Source: a virus
Strand: one strand, 5' to 3'
IMG/VR virus record: IMGVR_UViG_3300030103_003629
Span: 8,707 to 72,706 of that record
Length of the DNA stretch: 64,000 nt
Shown here: positions 28,224-39,103 of the stretch, one piece after another
Layout: each line of letters starts with the position of its first letter
Numbering within the stretch: the first letter of the stretch is position 1
Position numbers and translations under genes: made by a program
The notes under the pieces: model-generated
The model's database searches: none
Told to the model about the DNA's origin: nothing
The model's input: only the letters and a program-made list of their open reading frames with translations

Positions 28224-31200
28224 CTACTTTTTCTGCATAATTGTAAGATACTCTGAGTTCTTAATTGCATTTCGTGCGTATGTGTCTCTTCTTTTTTCAT
28301 CACTATCTCCACCAGCCCATTCTCTTGGTAAAGTATCAGGTATATCTGAAACTTTCATTTTTTTACCTTTATTAGGTCCTGACCTAATTGCTCTAGTTTT
28401 ATAGTAATAAGCTAAAATTGCTGCTGTTGCTTTAGCTGCATTTTTAGGATCCATAAAGTCTCTATTACTTGTTATTCCAATTGCTGCTAATTTATCTTTT
28501 AATGAACCTTTCTTTCCTTTTTTACGGTATAATTCATCATCATCCTCAACCCATTTCCATCTAAATTGTGTAAGACCAACACTATTAGAATTTCCTCTTA
28601 CTTTATAGGTATTATATTTAGATTTATAATCAGGACTACTGGTACTACCCAAATCAAATTTTTTAGATGCCCATTTTCTACCTGCTCTGAAAAGATTTGA
28701 TGAAGCTTCATGAGTATCTCCAAAGTTACTTTCATTACCAAATATACCAAATGTAATTTTAGCAATTTCATTATACTCATCACCACTTACACCCATAACT
28801 CTCATAACCTCTTTTTTACTATTTTCTAATGATTCTATAAAAGGTAATACAGTTTGATTATATTCTACATTATCATCAATATCAGTAGAAGTAAACTGAT
28901 TATCTATAAATCTTTTTTGATCAAACTTAAATTTAATTGGTTTAGCACCATCAACTCTTTTTTCTCTAGGTGTTCTATTAACTTTAGCATTACCACTTTT
29001 AAAAATTAATTGACCATCTTCATATACAAATTTGTTTTTATTTTCTTTTATGGTGTTTCCTTTTTCATCTTTATATACTTCAGGTAAAACAAATACTTCA
29101 GTTCCTGAACCAACATTATAATCGTTTTTCATTTTGTTTAGATCTGAACATACACCATTAATACAACCATAACTCATTCTGTTATCATCTAGATCTGCAT
29201 TACCAAATTTATCTCTTCTGCTTTTCGGAGCCCTATGAATTGCAGTAGGTATTTTTATACCTCTATCATTTACCATTGTAAAAGAAGGAGCATTTAAATA
29301 TTCATATACATTATCAATAGTATATTTACCAGCTCCAGTTTGTTTATTACCAAGATTTCTGTCTTTTTCTACACTTATTGTTTGCTCATCACCCTTAAAC
29401 ATTCCTGTTCCTACTTCAAATGAATCAATTAGTTTATTACCTCTATAAAGATGCATTCTTTGATGCTCTTTATCTACAATCATATATTGCTTATTAGGAT
29501 CTTTATTTGTTTGATAATTTATTATAAGATTTGATTGATCCATCTTATTCATATCATTTTTATGTTTCTTAAGATCTTTAAAATTTTCATATCCTGAAAA
29601 GTCTACTTGTTTAATATTAGTATAAGGACTATCAGAAAGTTCACTGTAAGCATTTTTTAATGGTGTAAATACATTATCATCAATACCTTTTTTTATTTCT
29701 TCATATGTGTTTTTAGCTTGATCTATTTGTCTAGCAAATTCACCTTCAGAAACATCTCCTATTACCTCATAATTTTCTAATTCTTTTTCCTTTTTCTTTT
29801 CTAGTCTTCTCATAGCTTCATAAGGAACAGGAGGTGAATACGGAGCAGCTTCTCCAAACTTAGATTTAAGAGGACTAGGGTACTTAGCAGCTTCATTATA
29901 ATATTCTTGTACTATTTGTTCATCACTTTTTTTCTTTGGTATATCTAAATATTTTTTCTGACTTTCCATTAATTGTAATTGATCAGCAAGTTCTTGATCT
30001 TTAGCAATCTGATCTTGTTTACTAAAGTTCATGCTAAGTCTATTTGATAAGTTTTGAGCATCCTCATCTTCAGCTGGTACATTATTTTGCTGTCTTAATA
30101 AATTAAGCATGTCTTGTTCATAATCACCAGTTGAATCTGGGAAACCAAAATTTGATGGAGGTTGTTGACTTTGAATTTGTTTTTGAACTTCTTCTCCTAT
30201 TAATCTTTCTCTTTCTTTTTCCTCATCACTTCTAAGATCAAATTGTATACCTGTTGTTCTAGGTTTAAAAAATTCTTTAAAATTTTCATCAACAGATTTA
30301 GAAGGATCATATGCAGATTTTCTTATAGCGGGTGAATCTAATTTAAGCTTTCTAGGTTTATAATTTGCCGCAATTTTTGTAAATGCAAATGGACTATAAT
30401 CAGGCTTTCCTAGATTAATATTACCAAATATATTAGATTGTTTAGGATATCTTCTTTCTCTTCTAGTTCTTCTTCTTTCTTTTTCAGCTAGCATTTCAAA
30501 TGCTTTAGGACTTAAGTCATCTAAGCTTATTTTTCCTTTACGATATTTGTATAGTTCTCTATCTTCAGAAGTTACTTTTATTTCAGGTTGATTTAAAAGT
30601 ACATTTTCTTCTTCTGAAAGTTCTTCTCCATATATTTTAGATTTAATTGAAGCTAAAGGTTTGCCTTTTGCTGTTACCCAATTATCAGCTCCAGATTTTT
30701 TTGTAAAATATTTATCACCTTCTTTTTTATAATCCCAACCTCTTTCAGATATAACACCACCATCTTGATATTCAGGTATCTCTTCTACTATATATCCACC
30801 AGCTGCGTATTCTTTAATTTCTTCATCACTTAACTCAGCTTCTATATAGCCACCTTCTTCAAGTCTATATGCTCTTTTAAACCTTCTATTGCTTTTAGGT
30901 TGACCAAAAATATTTTTATTACCTGCTCTTACTTTACGAGTTTTAATATTTTTTTGTTTACCGTCTTGTTTACCTTTTCTTTCTTGTTGTCTAAGTTCTC
31001 TACGAGTATATCCTTCTTCTTCTGGAAAATTATAATCTTTTAAAATTAATTCAGATTGATTTATAGGAATCACTTGAGGATCTAAAGTTTCCATTTGTGG
31101 AATAGTCATATCTTCAAATGTAAGTTCTTCTTGAACGGGTGTTCTTCCTGCATAGTCAATATAATCCATTACCTCTTCTTCACTTGCCGCTGGAGTTTTT

Positions 31201-32735
31201 TTAGTTACTTTACTTGGATCAATAATAACTTCAAACTCTGGTTTTTTAAAAAATACATTACTTGTATAATAGTTCTTTTGAGTTCCACTATGATCAGTAT
31301 CAAAATCAGTATCAGTAAAATCAGGTTTAATGCCATATTTATTTGCTAAGTTATAAATCCTTTTCATGTCTGTATCCAGATGTAACTTTCCTAAGTCTTT
31401 TGGAGTATCAACTAAATAAGCCTCGTCATATCTATTAAATGATGTATTACCTCTTTTCTTATTATCTTCCATCTTCCAACGATGACTTTCTTTTGGAGTA
31501 CCCATTGATAAATCACCAGATACATAAGTTACCATGTAATGTTTATCTTTTAAAATATCATCATATCTTCTACGGCTTGGTTTATCCCAATATTTGCTTT
31601 TACTACCAGGATTTTTATCAGTAGTAAATGCACCATGTGAATACCAGCCAGCCTTTGGATTCTTATTGAAAAGACCTGGATTATTCCAAAAATCTTTTTG
31701 TCGTTTATAAAAAGCTTCTCTAGATAAATCATAAAGTTCTTTTCTTTTTAAGTACTCTTGATATCTAGGATCATCTTTATCTTTAACATATATAGGCCCT
31801 CCTTCTTGATGACTAGGCATACTTACACCTAAAATATTTTCATTTTTAAGAGCCTGTGCAGCATAGTACTCTGGTGTATGATCATATTTACTTGCTTTTC
31901 TTCTTAATTTTCTTGTATTAAGAGGACCAACAGTTCCCATTTCTTTTTTGACTATGTTTGCTAATACATCTGTATCACCCTGCTTTTCAGTATTACCTAA
32001 TGCTATTTGTTCTTTCTGATATTGCACTTGATCTAAAAATTCTTGTGAAGGCACATATGATTTTTTACCATGATACAAACCTTCATCTGGAAATCTTTTT
32101 TTAATTTTTTGTTGCTTAAATTCTTGTTTTACAAAAGGTTTTAATTCTTTACGTATCTTTTTATATCTTGGATCATCTTTAGTTATTTCAGTATAACCTT
32201 TATCATAATCATCATAACCAAATCTAGTAGGTACTCTTTTTATATTTTGTGTTGGATATATTAAAGTAAGAGGATCTTTATATTCATCTTGAGTAACAAA
32301 CGTATCACTTACTACTGAACCTGCTCCTTCAGAAGTAAGATTTTTAAAAGGTATATTTGTTGTAATACCCGGTTGAGCTTTAGGTAATTCTTCTACTATA
32401 TAACCTCCTCTTTTATACTCTTCTATTTCTTCATCAGATAGTTCTACAATCATTCCTTCTTCAGCCATTGGTATTTCATAAACATCATTACCTGGAAATT
32501 GATATTCTCCTCCAGGCATCATCATTTGTTGATTACCTTCATCATCAATACCTAATACAGGATAGTTTACTCCTTTCATAGTTATACGTCCATTTGCATT
32601 TGGAATTAATGTATTCTGCCCAGGATAAGCCCATTGCCCATATGAAGATTCAATAAAACCTTCAGTAAATTTGTTAAGCTCATTAGGTCCCCCCGGTAAA
32701 CCTCTTCTTACATGTTGACTAAATTTCTTTTTCAT
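28224..32735 (-). CDS. Tail-associated peptidoglycan-active protein with YkuD L,D-transpeptidase-like and lytic transglycosylase-like domains (1,503 aa)
   Basis: Residues about 1083-1215 read as a YkuD L,D-transpeptidase-like domain: MIVDKEHQRMHLY, TGAGKYTI, AIHRAP (H1167) and RMSYGCING (C1191), matching the family's H...SxGC active site. C1191 is one of only two cysteines I saw in the protein. Residues about 1325-1495 resemble an SLT/goose-type lytic transglycosylase: FGNESNFG with candidate catalytic E1335, then SVGLTQF and a helical AKATAAILAYYY. The rest is long, charged and repeat-bearing: VELSDEEIEEYKRGGYIVEE at 97-116 and AELSDEEIKEYAAGGYIVEE near 631-650. Its start overlaps the stop of the 1,794-aa gene (TAATG). 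It is probably a virion protein that opens or remodels the host wall at entry. Domain calls are good; wall bonds cut and location in the particle are inferred. Confidence 0.8.
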   Translation of the reverse strand: MKKKFSQHVRRGLPGGPNELNKFTEGFIESSYGQWAYPGQNTLIPNANGRITMKGVNYPVLGIDDEGNQQMMMPGGEYQFPGNDVYEIPMAEEGMIVELSDEEIEEYKRGGYIVEELPKAQPGITTNIPFKNLTSEGAGSVVSDTFVTQDEYKDPLTLIYPTQNIKRVPTRFGYDDYDKGYTEITKDDPRYKKIRKELKPFVKQEFKQQKIKKRFPDEGLYHGKKSYVPSQEFLDQVQYQKEQIALGNTEKQGDTDVLANIVKKEMGTVGPLNTRKLRRKASKYDHTPEYYAAQALKNENILGVSMPSHQEGGPIYVKDKDDPRYQEYLKRKELYDLSREAFYKRQKDFWNNPGLFNKNPKAGWYSHGAFTTDKNPGSKSKYWDKPSRRRYDDILKDKHYMVTYVSGDLSMGTPKESHRWKMEDNKKRGNTSFNRYDEAYLVDTPKDLGKLHLDTDMKRIYNLANKYGIKPDFTDTDFDTDHSGTQKNYYTSNVFFKKPEFEVIIDPSKVTKKTPAASEEEVMDYIDYAGRTPVQEELTFEDMTIPQMETLDPQVIPINQSELILKDYNFPEEEGYTRRELRQQERKGKQDGKQKNIKTRKVRAGNKNIFGQPKSNRRFKRAYRLEEGGYIEAELSDEEIKEYAAGGYIVEEIPEYQDGGVISERGWDYKKEGDKYFTKKSGADNWVTAKGKPLASIKSKIYGEELSEEENVLLNQPEIKVTSEDRELYKYRKGKISLDDLSPKAFEMLAEKERRRTRRERRYPKQSNIFGNINLGKPDYSPFAFTKIAANYKPRKLKLDSPAIRKSAYDPSKSVDENFKEFFKPRTTGIQFDLRSDEEKERERLIGEEVQKQIQSQQPPSNFGFPDSTGDYEQDMLNLLRQQNNVPAEDEDAQNLSNRLSMNFSKQDQIAKDQELADQLQLMESQKKYLDIPKKKSDEQIVQEYYNEAAKYPSPLKSKFGEAAPYSPPVPYEAMRRLEKKKEKELENYEVIGDVSEGEFARQIDQAKNTYEEIKKGIDDNVFTPLKNAYSELSDSPYTNIKQVDFSGYENFKDLKKHKNDMNKMDQSNLIINYQTNKDPNKQYMIVDKEHQRMHLYRGNKLIDSFEVGTGMFKGDEQTISVEKDRNLGNKQTGAGKYTIDNVYEYLNAPSFTMVNDRGIKIPTAIHRAPKSRRDKFGNADLDDNRMSYGCINGVCSDLNKMKNDYNVGSGTEVFVLPEVYKDEKGNTIKENKNKFVYEDGQLIFKSGNAKVNRTPREKRVDGAKPIKFKFDQKRFIDNQFTSTDIDDNVEYNQTVLPFIESLENSKKEVMRVMGVSGDEYNEIAKITFGIFGNESNFGDTHEASSNLFRAGRKWASKKFDLGSTSSPDYKSKYNTYKVRGNSNSVGLTQFRWKWVEDDDELYRKKGKKGSLKDKLAAIGITSNRDFMDPKNAAKATAAILAYYYKTRAIRSGPNKGKKMKVSDIPDTLPREWAGGDSDEKRRDTYARNAIKNSEYLTIMQKK

Positions 32736-35700
32736 TATCTTTGAGATAGTTGAGTTTTAGTATTAACCATTTTAATAATCATATTAACTGGCCCTGATAT
32801 ATTTCTTTTTAAACTTATAAAGTTAGCATAATGTCTGAATCTTTTACGCTGTTCTCTTGGTTTTTGATAATCAATATTTGTAGCATTAAGCTCTCTTACA
32901 TATCCATTTGGTTTAGTTAACCATATATGTCTTTCATTATAATTACCATTTAATACAGTACTTCCTGGGATTACAGGAGCTGTTGGAGGATAACCTGCAC
33001 CTATAGGAAACTCTCCTCTATCTTTAGTAATATCCCAGAATTGATTAAATCTATATTTCTGTTCTTCTTTTGAGAATAGTATATCATATGAAGGATTAGC
33101 TACATTATACTTTGGATACTCTAAAGATAACGGTAAGTTATTTTTTGGCATTAAGTTTAAGTTTAATAAACCGGATACTTGCTCTGAATTATAAATCACA
33201 GCTTCATCAAAGTTAAAGTCTAATACATGAAACTGATCAAAACAATTATACTCTGCTCTTTTATAAGACTCTAATAAATATTCTACACTTTTTAATGTTC
33301 CTACATTTTGACCTGTAGATGCAACTAACTCTATTTCAAATGGATAGTTCTTACCATAGTATTTACAATAGTCATTACAAACATTATTATGCTTCCATAA
33401 CTGATTTCTTTTTGTAGTTACCCAAGTATTCTTTCCAGGCATCATTAAATCTGGATGCCAATCATGGAAAGAAATAAACATCTTACTCTTAGGATCAAAG
33501 CTTATGGTCCATGAAGCATCATCAAAAATATTAGGATCTCCAAGTTTAAATTTACCTGCTCTCCTGTCTTTTATTATAAACACATCTTTTGCAGAATCAT
33601 AAGTAACTTGTCCAGTAAATTCTGGTTTAAGCTTATAGTCCTTCTTAGAAAAGTATAAAAGTAAATTATCATTATCATATAATGTTTGACAACCAATGCC
33701 GCATATTGGATTATTAGTATAAGGATAATCTGGAAAATCTTGTAATAGCTGATAAGGTAAATAAGTATCAAACCACCATTTCATTCCATTCTGTGATATC
33801 TCATTTAATCCACTAGCATAAGAAAATATCTTACCTTGGTTTTGAGATATATAAAAGAATCCTGCTGGTGTAGATAATATAGATTTAGAATCTTGACAAG
33901 ACCCGTATTCAAATGGTGCAGCTGCTACAGATATATTTTGAGGTGGTTGAGCAAAAAGTCCTCCATCTCCAATTGTAAGTTCTGTATTAGCATCAGTAGT
34001 AATAGTATCTACTCCTCTATATATTATTGGACTCTGATCATGGAAAGTAATAAACATACCACTTTTAGCAAAAGATTTAACACCACTAATTGTAGCCTTC
34101 ATATCTTTATAGTTATTAACTAAGTATACTTTCCATGCATCTTTATATGAAGCATCCTGCTGAGGTAATGAATAAATAATTCTATTTGGATAAGATTCAT
34201 AACATAACTTAGCTATATCTGGATCATAGTTTCTATTCTGCAAGTTTCCTTGTGAAAAGTACTGAGTCCAAGCTTTTGAAATACTTAATGAATAATCATA
34301 TAAGTAAGTATTATCTCTTGTTATAATTTGAGGATCCATATTGAACATACTTCTATAATCAGTATATCTATATGGATCATAATGTTTTTCTGCAATATTG
34401 TTAGTTGTTTCTCTAAAGTCAACTAATACATCACTTTCTACAAAAAAGTCTCTTATTGAAGATACTGATAAATAAAAGAAGGCATCTTTAACAGTAAATA
34501 ATCCAGGACTATCTCCCTCCATTGAAGCAGTAGCATAATTATATTTACTACTAGAATTTTTAAAATAATCAAGTTCATAAAAACCGCTAGGAAGCGCACC
34601 TGTTCCTGGAGTACTAATACCAAAAAGATTTGTAGGCATTAAATTAAATGCTTCATAACTAGTACTATTAGCCCAGAACTTAGGTTCATGAATCATTTGA
34701 TATAATTTATAGTTATACTCAAATCCATCAGGTTGACCATATAACCAATCATAGAAAAAGAACATATTATTCTTTTCTGTATATCTATTTATAAAAGTAT
34801 CTCCTCCAAATAGAACAGGAGTATTAGGTATTACATTTAGAAATAAAGGATTAGGATCATCAGTACCACATATTGGACCTTCTGGAGAAAGTCTAAAATC
34901 TTTTTGTTCACAAGGTGTTATTGGTATTTGTTTAACAGAATTAAGCTGTCCATATTGATTTTGTAATCTATATTTTAAACCTCCGTAATAACTTCCTATA
35001 GGTAAACTAAATGCATTTTCTTGAGGATCATCCATAGTTGGTAATGCTCCACTAGGTGAACCAGAAGGTGCACCAAATTGTTCTAGAGCTCCTAAAGTGG
35101 TTAATGAAAAATCTTCACCATCTAATAATTTAGGTCCAGTAAATTGTAATGCAGAAGGATGTCCGTAAGGACCTGTTTTAGTTCTTAAAGTTACATGACT
35201 GTTTCTTTTAAGATTATTTATTTTATATGATACACTACCTGATGCATTCTGATATAAAGGTACATCTTGAAAAGTATTCTTAGTATAAAAACTATCTTCT
35301 ATTTTAAATCTAGAAGTACTAGAAGTTTTTACAGCTTCCATATTATCATATAAACCATGACACTTCATTTGAAGAGCGTATTGTCTAAATGGTGTAAGTG
35401 CTTTTATAAGTTTTGCAGTAACATCAGCACCTTCTGAAAAATAAAATGTTAAATGATTTAAAGCACCTAAAGTTCTATTAAAAGGATCTAAATATGCATA
35501 CTTAGGAAGTTCTACAGTATATAAGCTAGCTATTTGAGATTGACCAAGTTTTTTAGCATTTTGATTAAAAAACTTTATTAATGCTTTATTATATTTTGCA
35601 GCTTCTGTTCCTTCATATCCACTAATTAAAGCTTTAGCACCATCAAGCATAGCACCACCACTATTATAATAATTACCAAAAAAAGTATTATAAGCAGTAG

Positions 35701-38119
35701 TACCAACTATGTTAGGACTAATTATAGGAACTGGTGGTTGATTTCTTAAAAGTCCATAAGCTATTGCTTGTTGAGGATCATATGTATTAGGGTTTGGAGT
35801 TTGTGAGGTTGAAAGCTGTGGATCAAGAAGATATTTACCATAATCATCTGGTAACTTTGGAGAGTTAATTGTTCTTTTACCTAATGTAGATACAATTGCT
35901 TCTGCTACTCCACCTAATATCATAGCTACAGCTGTAAAATCAGAAAGTAATTTTACTTCAGGATGCTGATCAGGATAACAAAACTCTTGCTCAGAAAATC
36001 CTTTTATAACTCCATAAAGTTTTAACTCTGTGGTAGATAAATAAGGATTAGTAAACATTGCATCAGGAGAATGAAATGATATTATATCTGATGGAATTTC
36101 TTGATGCACTAATCCATCTTGATCAGGCACTTTAATAAAAGGATCATTATATCGGTAATTCTGATCACTAAGAGTTCCAAAATTAAGGTATGGTTTTATT
36201 GTATTAAAAGGATAATTTGCGTAAAGTCCAGTTCTTCCTTTTTTAGCAGAACCCTTAAGCTCATACGTTCTATAGTTATTAATCATTCCCTTTGCAACTA
36301 TAGATTTATTACCTTCTCTAGAACCTCTTAATATCTCATAACCTACTATACCTTCAATATCTTTTCCTGTATTATCTTTTGGATAAGCTATATTTTCAAA
36401 GTATACACCCATTAATCTAATTTTTAAATCATCAGCATTTGTACCACCTAAAGGATTAGGTTTAAAATGCATAGTCTCATTTAATAAACTATTATCAGGA
36501 AATTTATGATGTCTTATTTTCTTACCACATAAATCATTATTAGGATCTGATTGATATGTCCAGCAATGACTAGATGAATTCCATACATTAGGTTTTTTAT
36601 CAGGATATATTTCTTCTGACTCCCAGTAACCCATATCTCCAGAAGCTATGATTTCTCCACCATCATCTAGAGTAGTACTTAAATTTGGATTTAAAGCTCC
36701 AGCACTAGCAGTATTATATACTTCATATATTTTTTCTGTAGAATCTAAGGTTTCTAAATCTTGAATTCCATCCGTTTCTTCATATTGTCCAGGTATTCCA
36801 GGAATAACAAAATCTCTTGGAGGTCTTCCAGGAATATGATAGGACGCAGATTTATCACCTGTATCATAAACCCATCTAATAAAAAAGCAATACACTTCAT
36901 CTCTTAAGTAACTACCTTTATATCCTCCATCTACATAGTATGTAGCAGGATATTCTACAGATGCCCACTTAGCTCTAATTAAATTAGCTAGCGGTTGATA
37001 ATTAAAATCAAACTTTCCAGTAGGAGCTACTCTAAGTAAATAACTATTTACTTTCTCCATAGAATTAGATTTCTCATATACAACAGATTGAAGAGGTATA
37101 TTTTCTTTAGGTACAGATATTAGATCTGATTGTAATAAATCAATTGTTACTCTAGATGTTTTTGTAGAATAAAATCCAACTTGTTTTGCAACTATTCCTT
37201 GATTTATATTCTGAACTACTACTAATACAAACTCATCAAAGTTTTCATCATCAGCGGATATCTCAATTTCTAAAGAATTCTTAGAATCATCCTCATGCCA
37301 TAAAGGCTGAGTATTACTAGGTGAAAAATAATCTGTTACCTTTTGACCTTTAACAGTATATGCTATTACTGCAAAGTAAGTTCCGTTTCTTAGTGTTCCT
37401 CCTGATACTCCTGGTTTTACTTTAACACATGGAGTTTTCATTAGAGGAGCTAGTCTTATCTTTGGACAATCTAAATTAGGTAAATCTGTACATATAATAC
37501 AAGTAGCTGGTGGACAATCTTGTTTCCATTCTACACCGGGCCAAAGAATTTTATTAACACCATCCGTATAATAATTTATATCACCTTGACCAATAAAAGT
37601 AAATGTACTATCTGGCCAAGTTTCAGGATCTCCTATATTTAAAAATCTATCAGGATTTAATCCATCACACCAATATACTTGCCAAGTGCAATCTTCCATT
37701 TCTCTGGCAGCCCCATCAATAAGATATCTTTTATCAAACTTTAAACAAGCATCTTGTACTATTTCTCTATATCTACAACTATCTTCTTCAAATAAACCTA
37801 TTTCAGACATAGTTGCTGTGTCAGCCGCATTATGACCAACAGTATATATAATCCATTTATCTGCATAAAGATGTACAGTTCCTATAATAAATCTATCAGG
37901 AAAGGTGTTAGTCATTGTCTTACCGGCTGTAGCACAAAGTTGATTTGAAGATGCATTAGATATAGTACCTTGATTTCCCTCAATAGTATTGTTAGTTGCA
38001 TTACGGGCATGTGTCCACATACCATTTTGTAAATATGTAAAGTCTGAGTCTTTGTTAAGACCTTTTACAAAACTATGAGTTTGTACATCTGAAGTATTAG
38101 GAAGTCTTCTCTTTGCCAT
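32735..38119 (-). CDS. Large tail structural protein (1,794 aa), crAss-like tail muzzle/nozzle candidate
   Basis: The N-terminus (TSDVQTHSFVKGLNKDSD, then NGMWTHARNATNNTIEGNQG and ISNASSNQLC) matches my recollection of the large conserved tail protein of crAss-like phages. The body is rich in Tyr, Asn, Gly and aromatic beta-type sequence with scattered cysteines, typical of a folded beta structure rather than the helical cargo proteins to its left. The C-terminal 60 residues (HIWLTKPNGYVREL, then REQRKRFRHYANFISLKRN) are basic. The gene follows the ring-protein genes and overlaps the wall-active gene (TAATG), so it probably forms the distal short tail through which DNA and cargo leave. I could not recognise a fold with certainty; a hub or stopper role is also possible. 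Confidence 0.72.
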   Translation of the reverse strand: MAKRRLPNTSDVQTHSFVKGLNKDSDFTYLQNGMWTHARNATNNTIEGNQGTISNASSNQLCATAGKTMTNTFPDRFIIGTVHLYADKWIIYTVGHNAADTATMSEIGLFEEDSCRYREIVQDACLKFDKRYLIDGAAREMEDCTWQVYWCDGLNPDRFLNIGDPETWPDSTFTFIGQGDINYYTDGVNKILWPGVEWKQDCPPATCIICTDLPNLDCPKIRLAPLMKTPCVKVKPGVSGGTLRNGTYFAVIAYTVKGQKVTDYFSPSNTQPLWHEDDSKNSLEIEISADDENFDEFVLVVVQNINQGIVAKQVGFYSTKTSRVTIDLLQSDLISVPKENIPLQSVVYEKSNSMEKVNSYLLRVAPTGKFDFNYQPLANLIRAKWASVEYPATYYVDGGYKGSYLRDEVYCFFIRWVYDTGDKSASYHIPGRPPRDFVIPGIPGQYEETDGIQDLETLDSTEKIYEVYNTASAGALNPNLSTTLDDGGEIIASGDMGYWESEEIYPDKKPNVWNSSSHCWTYQSDPNNDLCGKKIRHHKFPDNSLLNETMHFKPNPLGGTNADDLKIRLMGVYFENIAYPKDNTGKDIEGIVGYEILRGSREGNKSIVAKGMINNYRTYELKGSAKKGRTGLYANYPFNTIKPYLNFGTLSDQNYRYNDPFIKVPDQDGLVHQEIPSDIISFHSPDAMFTNPYLSTTELKLYGVIKGFSEQEFCYPDQHPEVKLLSDFTAVAMILGGVAEAIVSTLGKRTINSPKLPDDYGKYLLDPQLSTSQTPNPNTYDPQQAIAYGLLRNQPPVPIISPNIVGTTAYNTFFGNYYNSGGAMLDGAKALISGYEGTEAAKYNKALIKFFNQNAKKLGQSQIASLYTVELPKYAYLDPFNRTLGALNHLTFYFSEGADVTAKLIKALTPFRQYALQMKCHGLYDNMEAVKTSSTSRFKIEDSFYTKNTFQDVPLYQNASGSVSYKINNLKRNSHVTLRTKTGPYGHPSALQFTGPKLLDGEDFSLTTLGALEQFGAPSGSPSGALPTMDDPQENAFSLPIGSYYGGLKYRLQNQYGQLNSVKQIPITPCEQKDFRLSPEGPICGTDDPNPLFLNVIPNTPVLFGGDTFINRYTEKNNMFFFYDWLYGQPDGFEYNYKLYQMIHEPKFWANSTSYEAFNLMPTNLFGISTPGTGALPSGFYELDYFKNSSSKYNYATASMEGDSPGLFTVKDAFFYLSVSSIRDFFVESDVLVDFRETTNNIAEKHYDPYRYTDYRSMFNMDPQIITRDNTYLYDYSLSISKAWTQYFSQGNLQNRNYDPDIAKLCYESYPNRIIYSLPQQDASYKDAWKVYLVNNYKDMKATISGVKSFAKSGMFITFHDQSPIIYRGVDTITTDANTELTIGDGGLFAQPPQNISVAAAPFEYGSCQDSKSILSTPAGFFYISQNQGKIFSYASGLNEISQNGMKWWFDTYLPYQLLQDFPDYPYTNNPICGIGCQTLYDNDNLLLYFSKKDYKLKPEFTGQVTYDSAKDVFIIKDRRAGKFKLGDPNIFDDASWTISFDPKSKMFISFHDWHPDLMMPGKNTWVTTKRNQLWKHNNVCNDYCKYYGKNYPFEIELVASTGQNVGTLKSVEYLLESYKRAEYNCFDQFHVLDFNFDEAVIYNSEQVSGLLNLNLMPKNNLPLSLEYPKYNVANPSYDILFSKEEQKYRFNQFWDITKDRGEFPIGAGYPPTAPVIPGSTVLNGNYNERHIWLTKPNGYVRELNATNIDYQKPREQRKRFRHYANFISLKRNISGPVNMIIKMVNTKTQLSQR

Positions 38120-38131
38120 TTGAAATAACTA

Positions 38132-39103
38132 TTAGCTTTTAAACATATCATAATACTTGGAATACATTGCTTTTCTATTTGCCCAATGTAATTTTTCAAG
38201 CTCTTTAAAGTTAGGCATATTAACCACACTTAATGCATTATTTCTAGCAGGTCTTAATTTTTGTTCTACTAATTGCATTCTTTGAGCTACATCTTCACCA
38301 TTAATATATAAGTTTTCTAGAATTCTAGATTTAATAGCATATTCATAATATTCATTTAGTAATGGATGATCAGGTACTAATAGATTACCTTCTTCATCTT
38401 CCATTTCTCCTTGATAGCTTAAATAAACTTTTCCAGTGGTAAAACTGGTAAATAAAAAGCCATCTCTTATCCATCCTTCATTTGTAGCATTTGAGTATAA
38501 GTTAGGACATTCTGAATCTATTCTTCTACTAGATCTCATTCTTAATGGTAAAAGATTTCTAGAAACATATGCATTACCACCAGCTACAATTTGTATAAGT
38601 TCATACTTATCATTCTTACAATTTGTAAATACTCTTGGTTTAATACAAGTATCTCCATATACTCCAACTGACTTGTTTAGATCTACATTAGAAGGAAGAC
38701 ATCCTGCAGCTGTAGATTGACAAGGATTTGAATTACAAGCAGAACAATTTACAGTAGGAGCTGCACATGGATCTGTAGATGCAGGAGTTTCTGTATAAGG
38801 TACTTCTTGTATATTAGTTCCTCCTATATCATAACCTACAGTTTTAATAAAGTCTCCACATATATAAGCTAAATTAAGTGTATCAAAATTATCAGGTAAT
38901 TTTACTTTACCATGACACACATCTAGTATAACTTCATTTGTTTGATTGATTCTTAACCCAAGATCATAATTTACTTTTCTAGCTATTTTAATTAACTGTT
39001 GAGGCTCTATCTTATTTTCTAAGGCAAGTCCCGTCATATCAACTGAAACATCTTCTATAAGCTGATCATAGGTTCTATATTTAAGTGTATAATTCTGATC
39101 CAT
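38132..39103 (-). CDS. Ring/neck structural protein (323 aa), crAss-like
   Basis: The N-terminal third (LKYRTYDQLIEDVSVDM, PQQLIKIARKVNYDLGLRI, GKVKLPDNFDTLN) is a pattern I remember from conserved crAss-like neck proteins. An insert at about 108-140 is cysteine-rich (CAAPTVNCSACNSNPC). The C-terminal part returns to a helical core (HPLLNEYYEYAIKSRILENLYINGED), as in stacked ring or tail-adaptor subunits. It overlaps the 224-aa gene by one base at 39103 and lies 12 bases before the large tail gene. It is probably one of the rings between portal and tail; which ring cannot be told from sequence. Confidence 0.7.
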   Translation of the reverse strand: MDQNYTLKYRTYDQLIEDVSVDMTGLALENKIEPQQLIKIARKVNYDLGLRINQTNEVILDVCHGKVKLPDNFDTLNLAYICGDFIKTVGYDIGGTNIQEVPYTETPASTDPCAAPTVNCSACNSNPCQSTAAGCLPSNVDLNKSVGVYGDTCIKPRVFTNCKNDKYELIQIVAGGNAYVSRNLLPLRMRSSRRIDSECPNLYSNATNEGWIRDGFLFTSFTTGKVYLSYQGEMEDEEGNLLVPDHPLLNEYYEYAIKSRILENLYINGEDVAQRMQLVEQKLRPARNNALSVVNMPNFKELEKLHWANRKAMYSKYYDMFKS

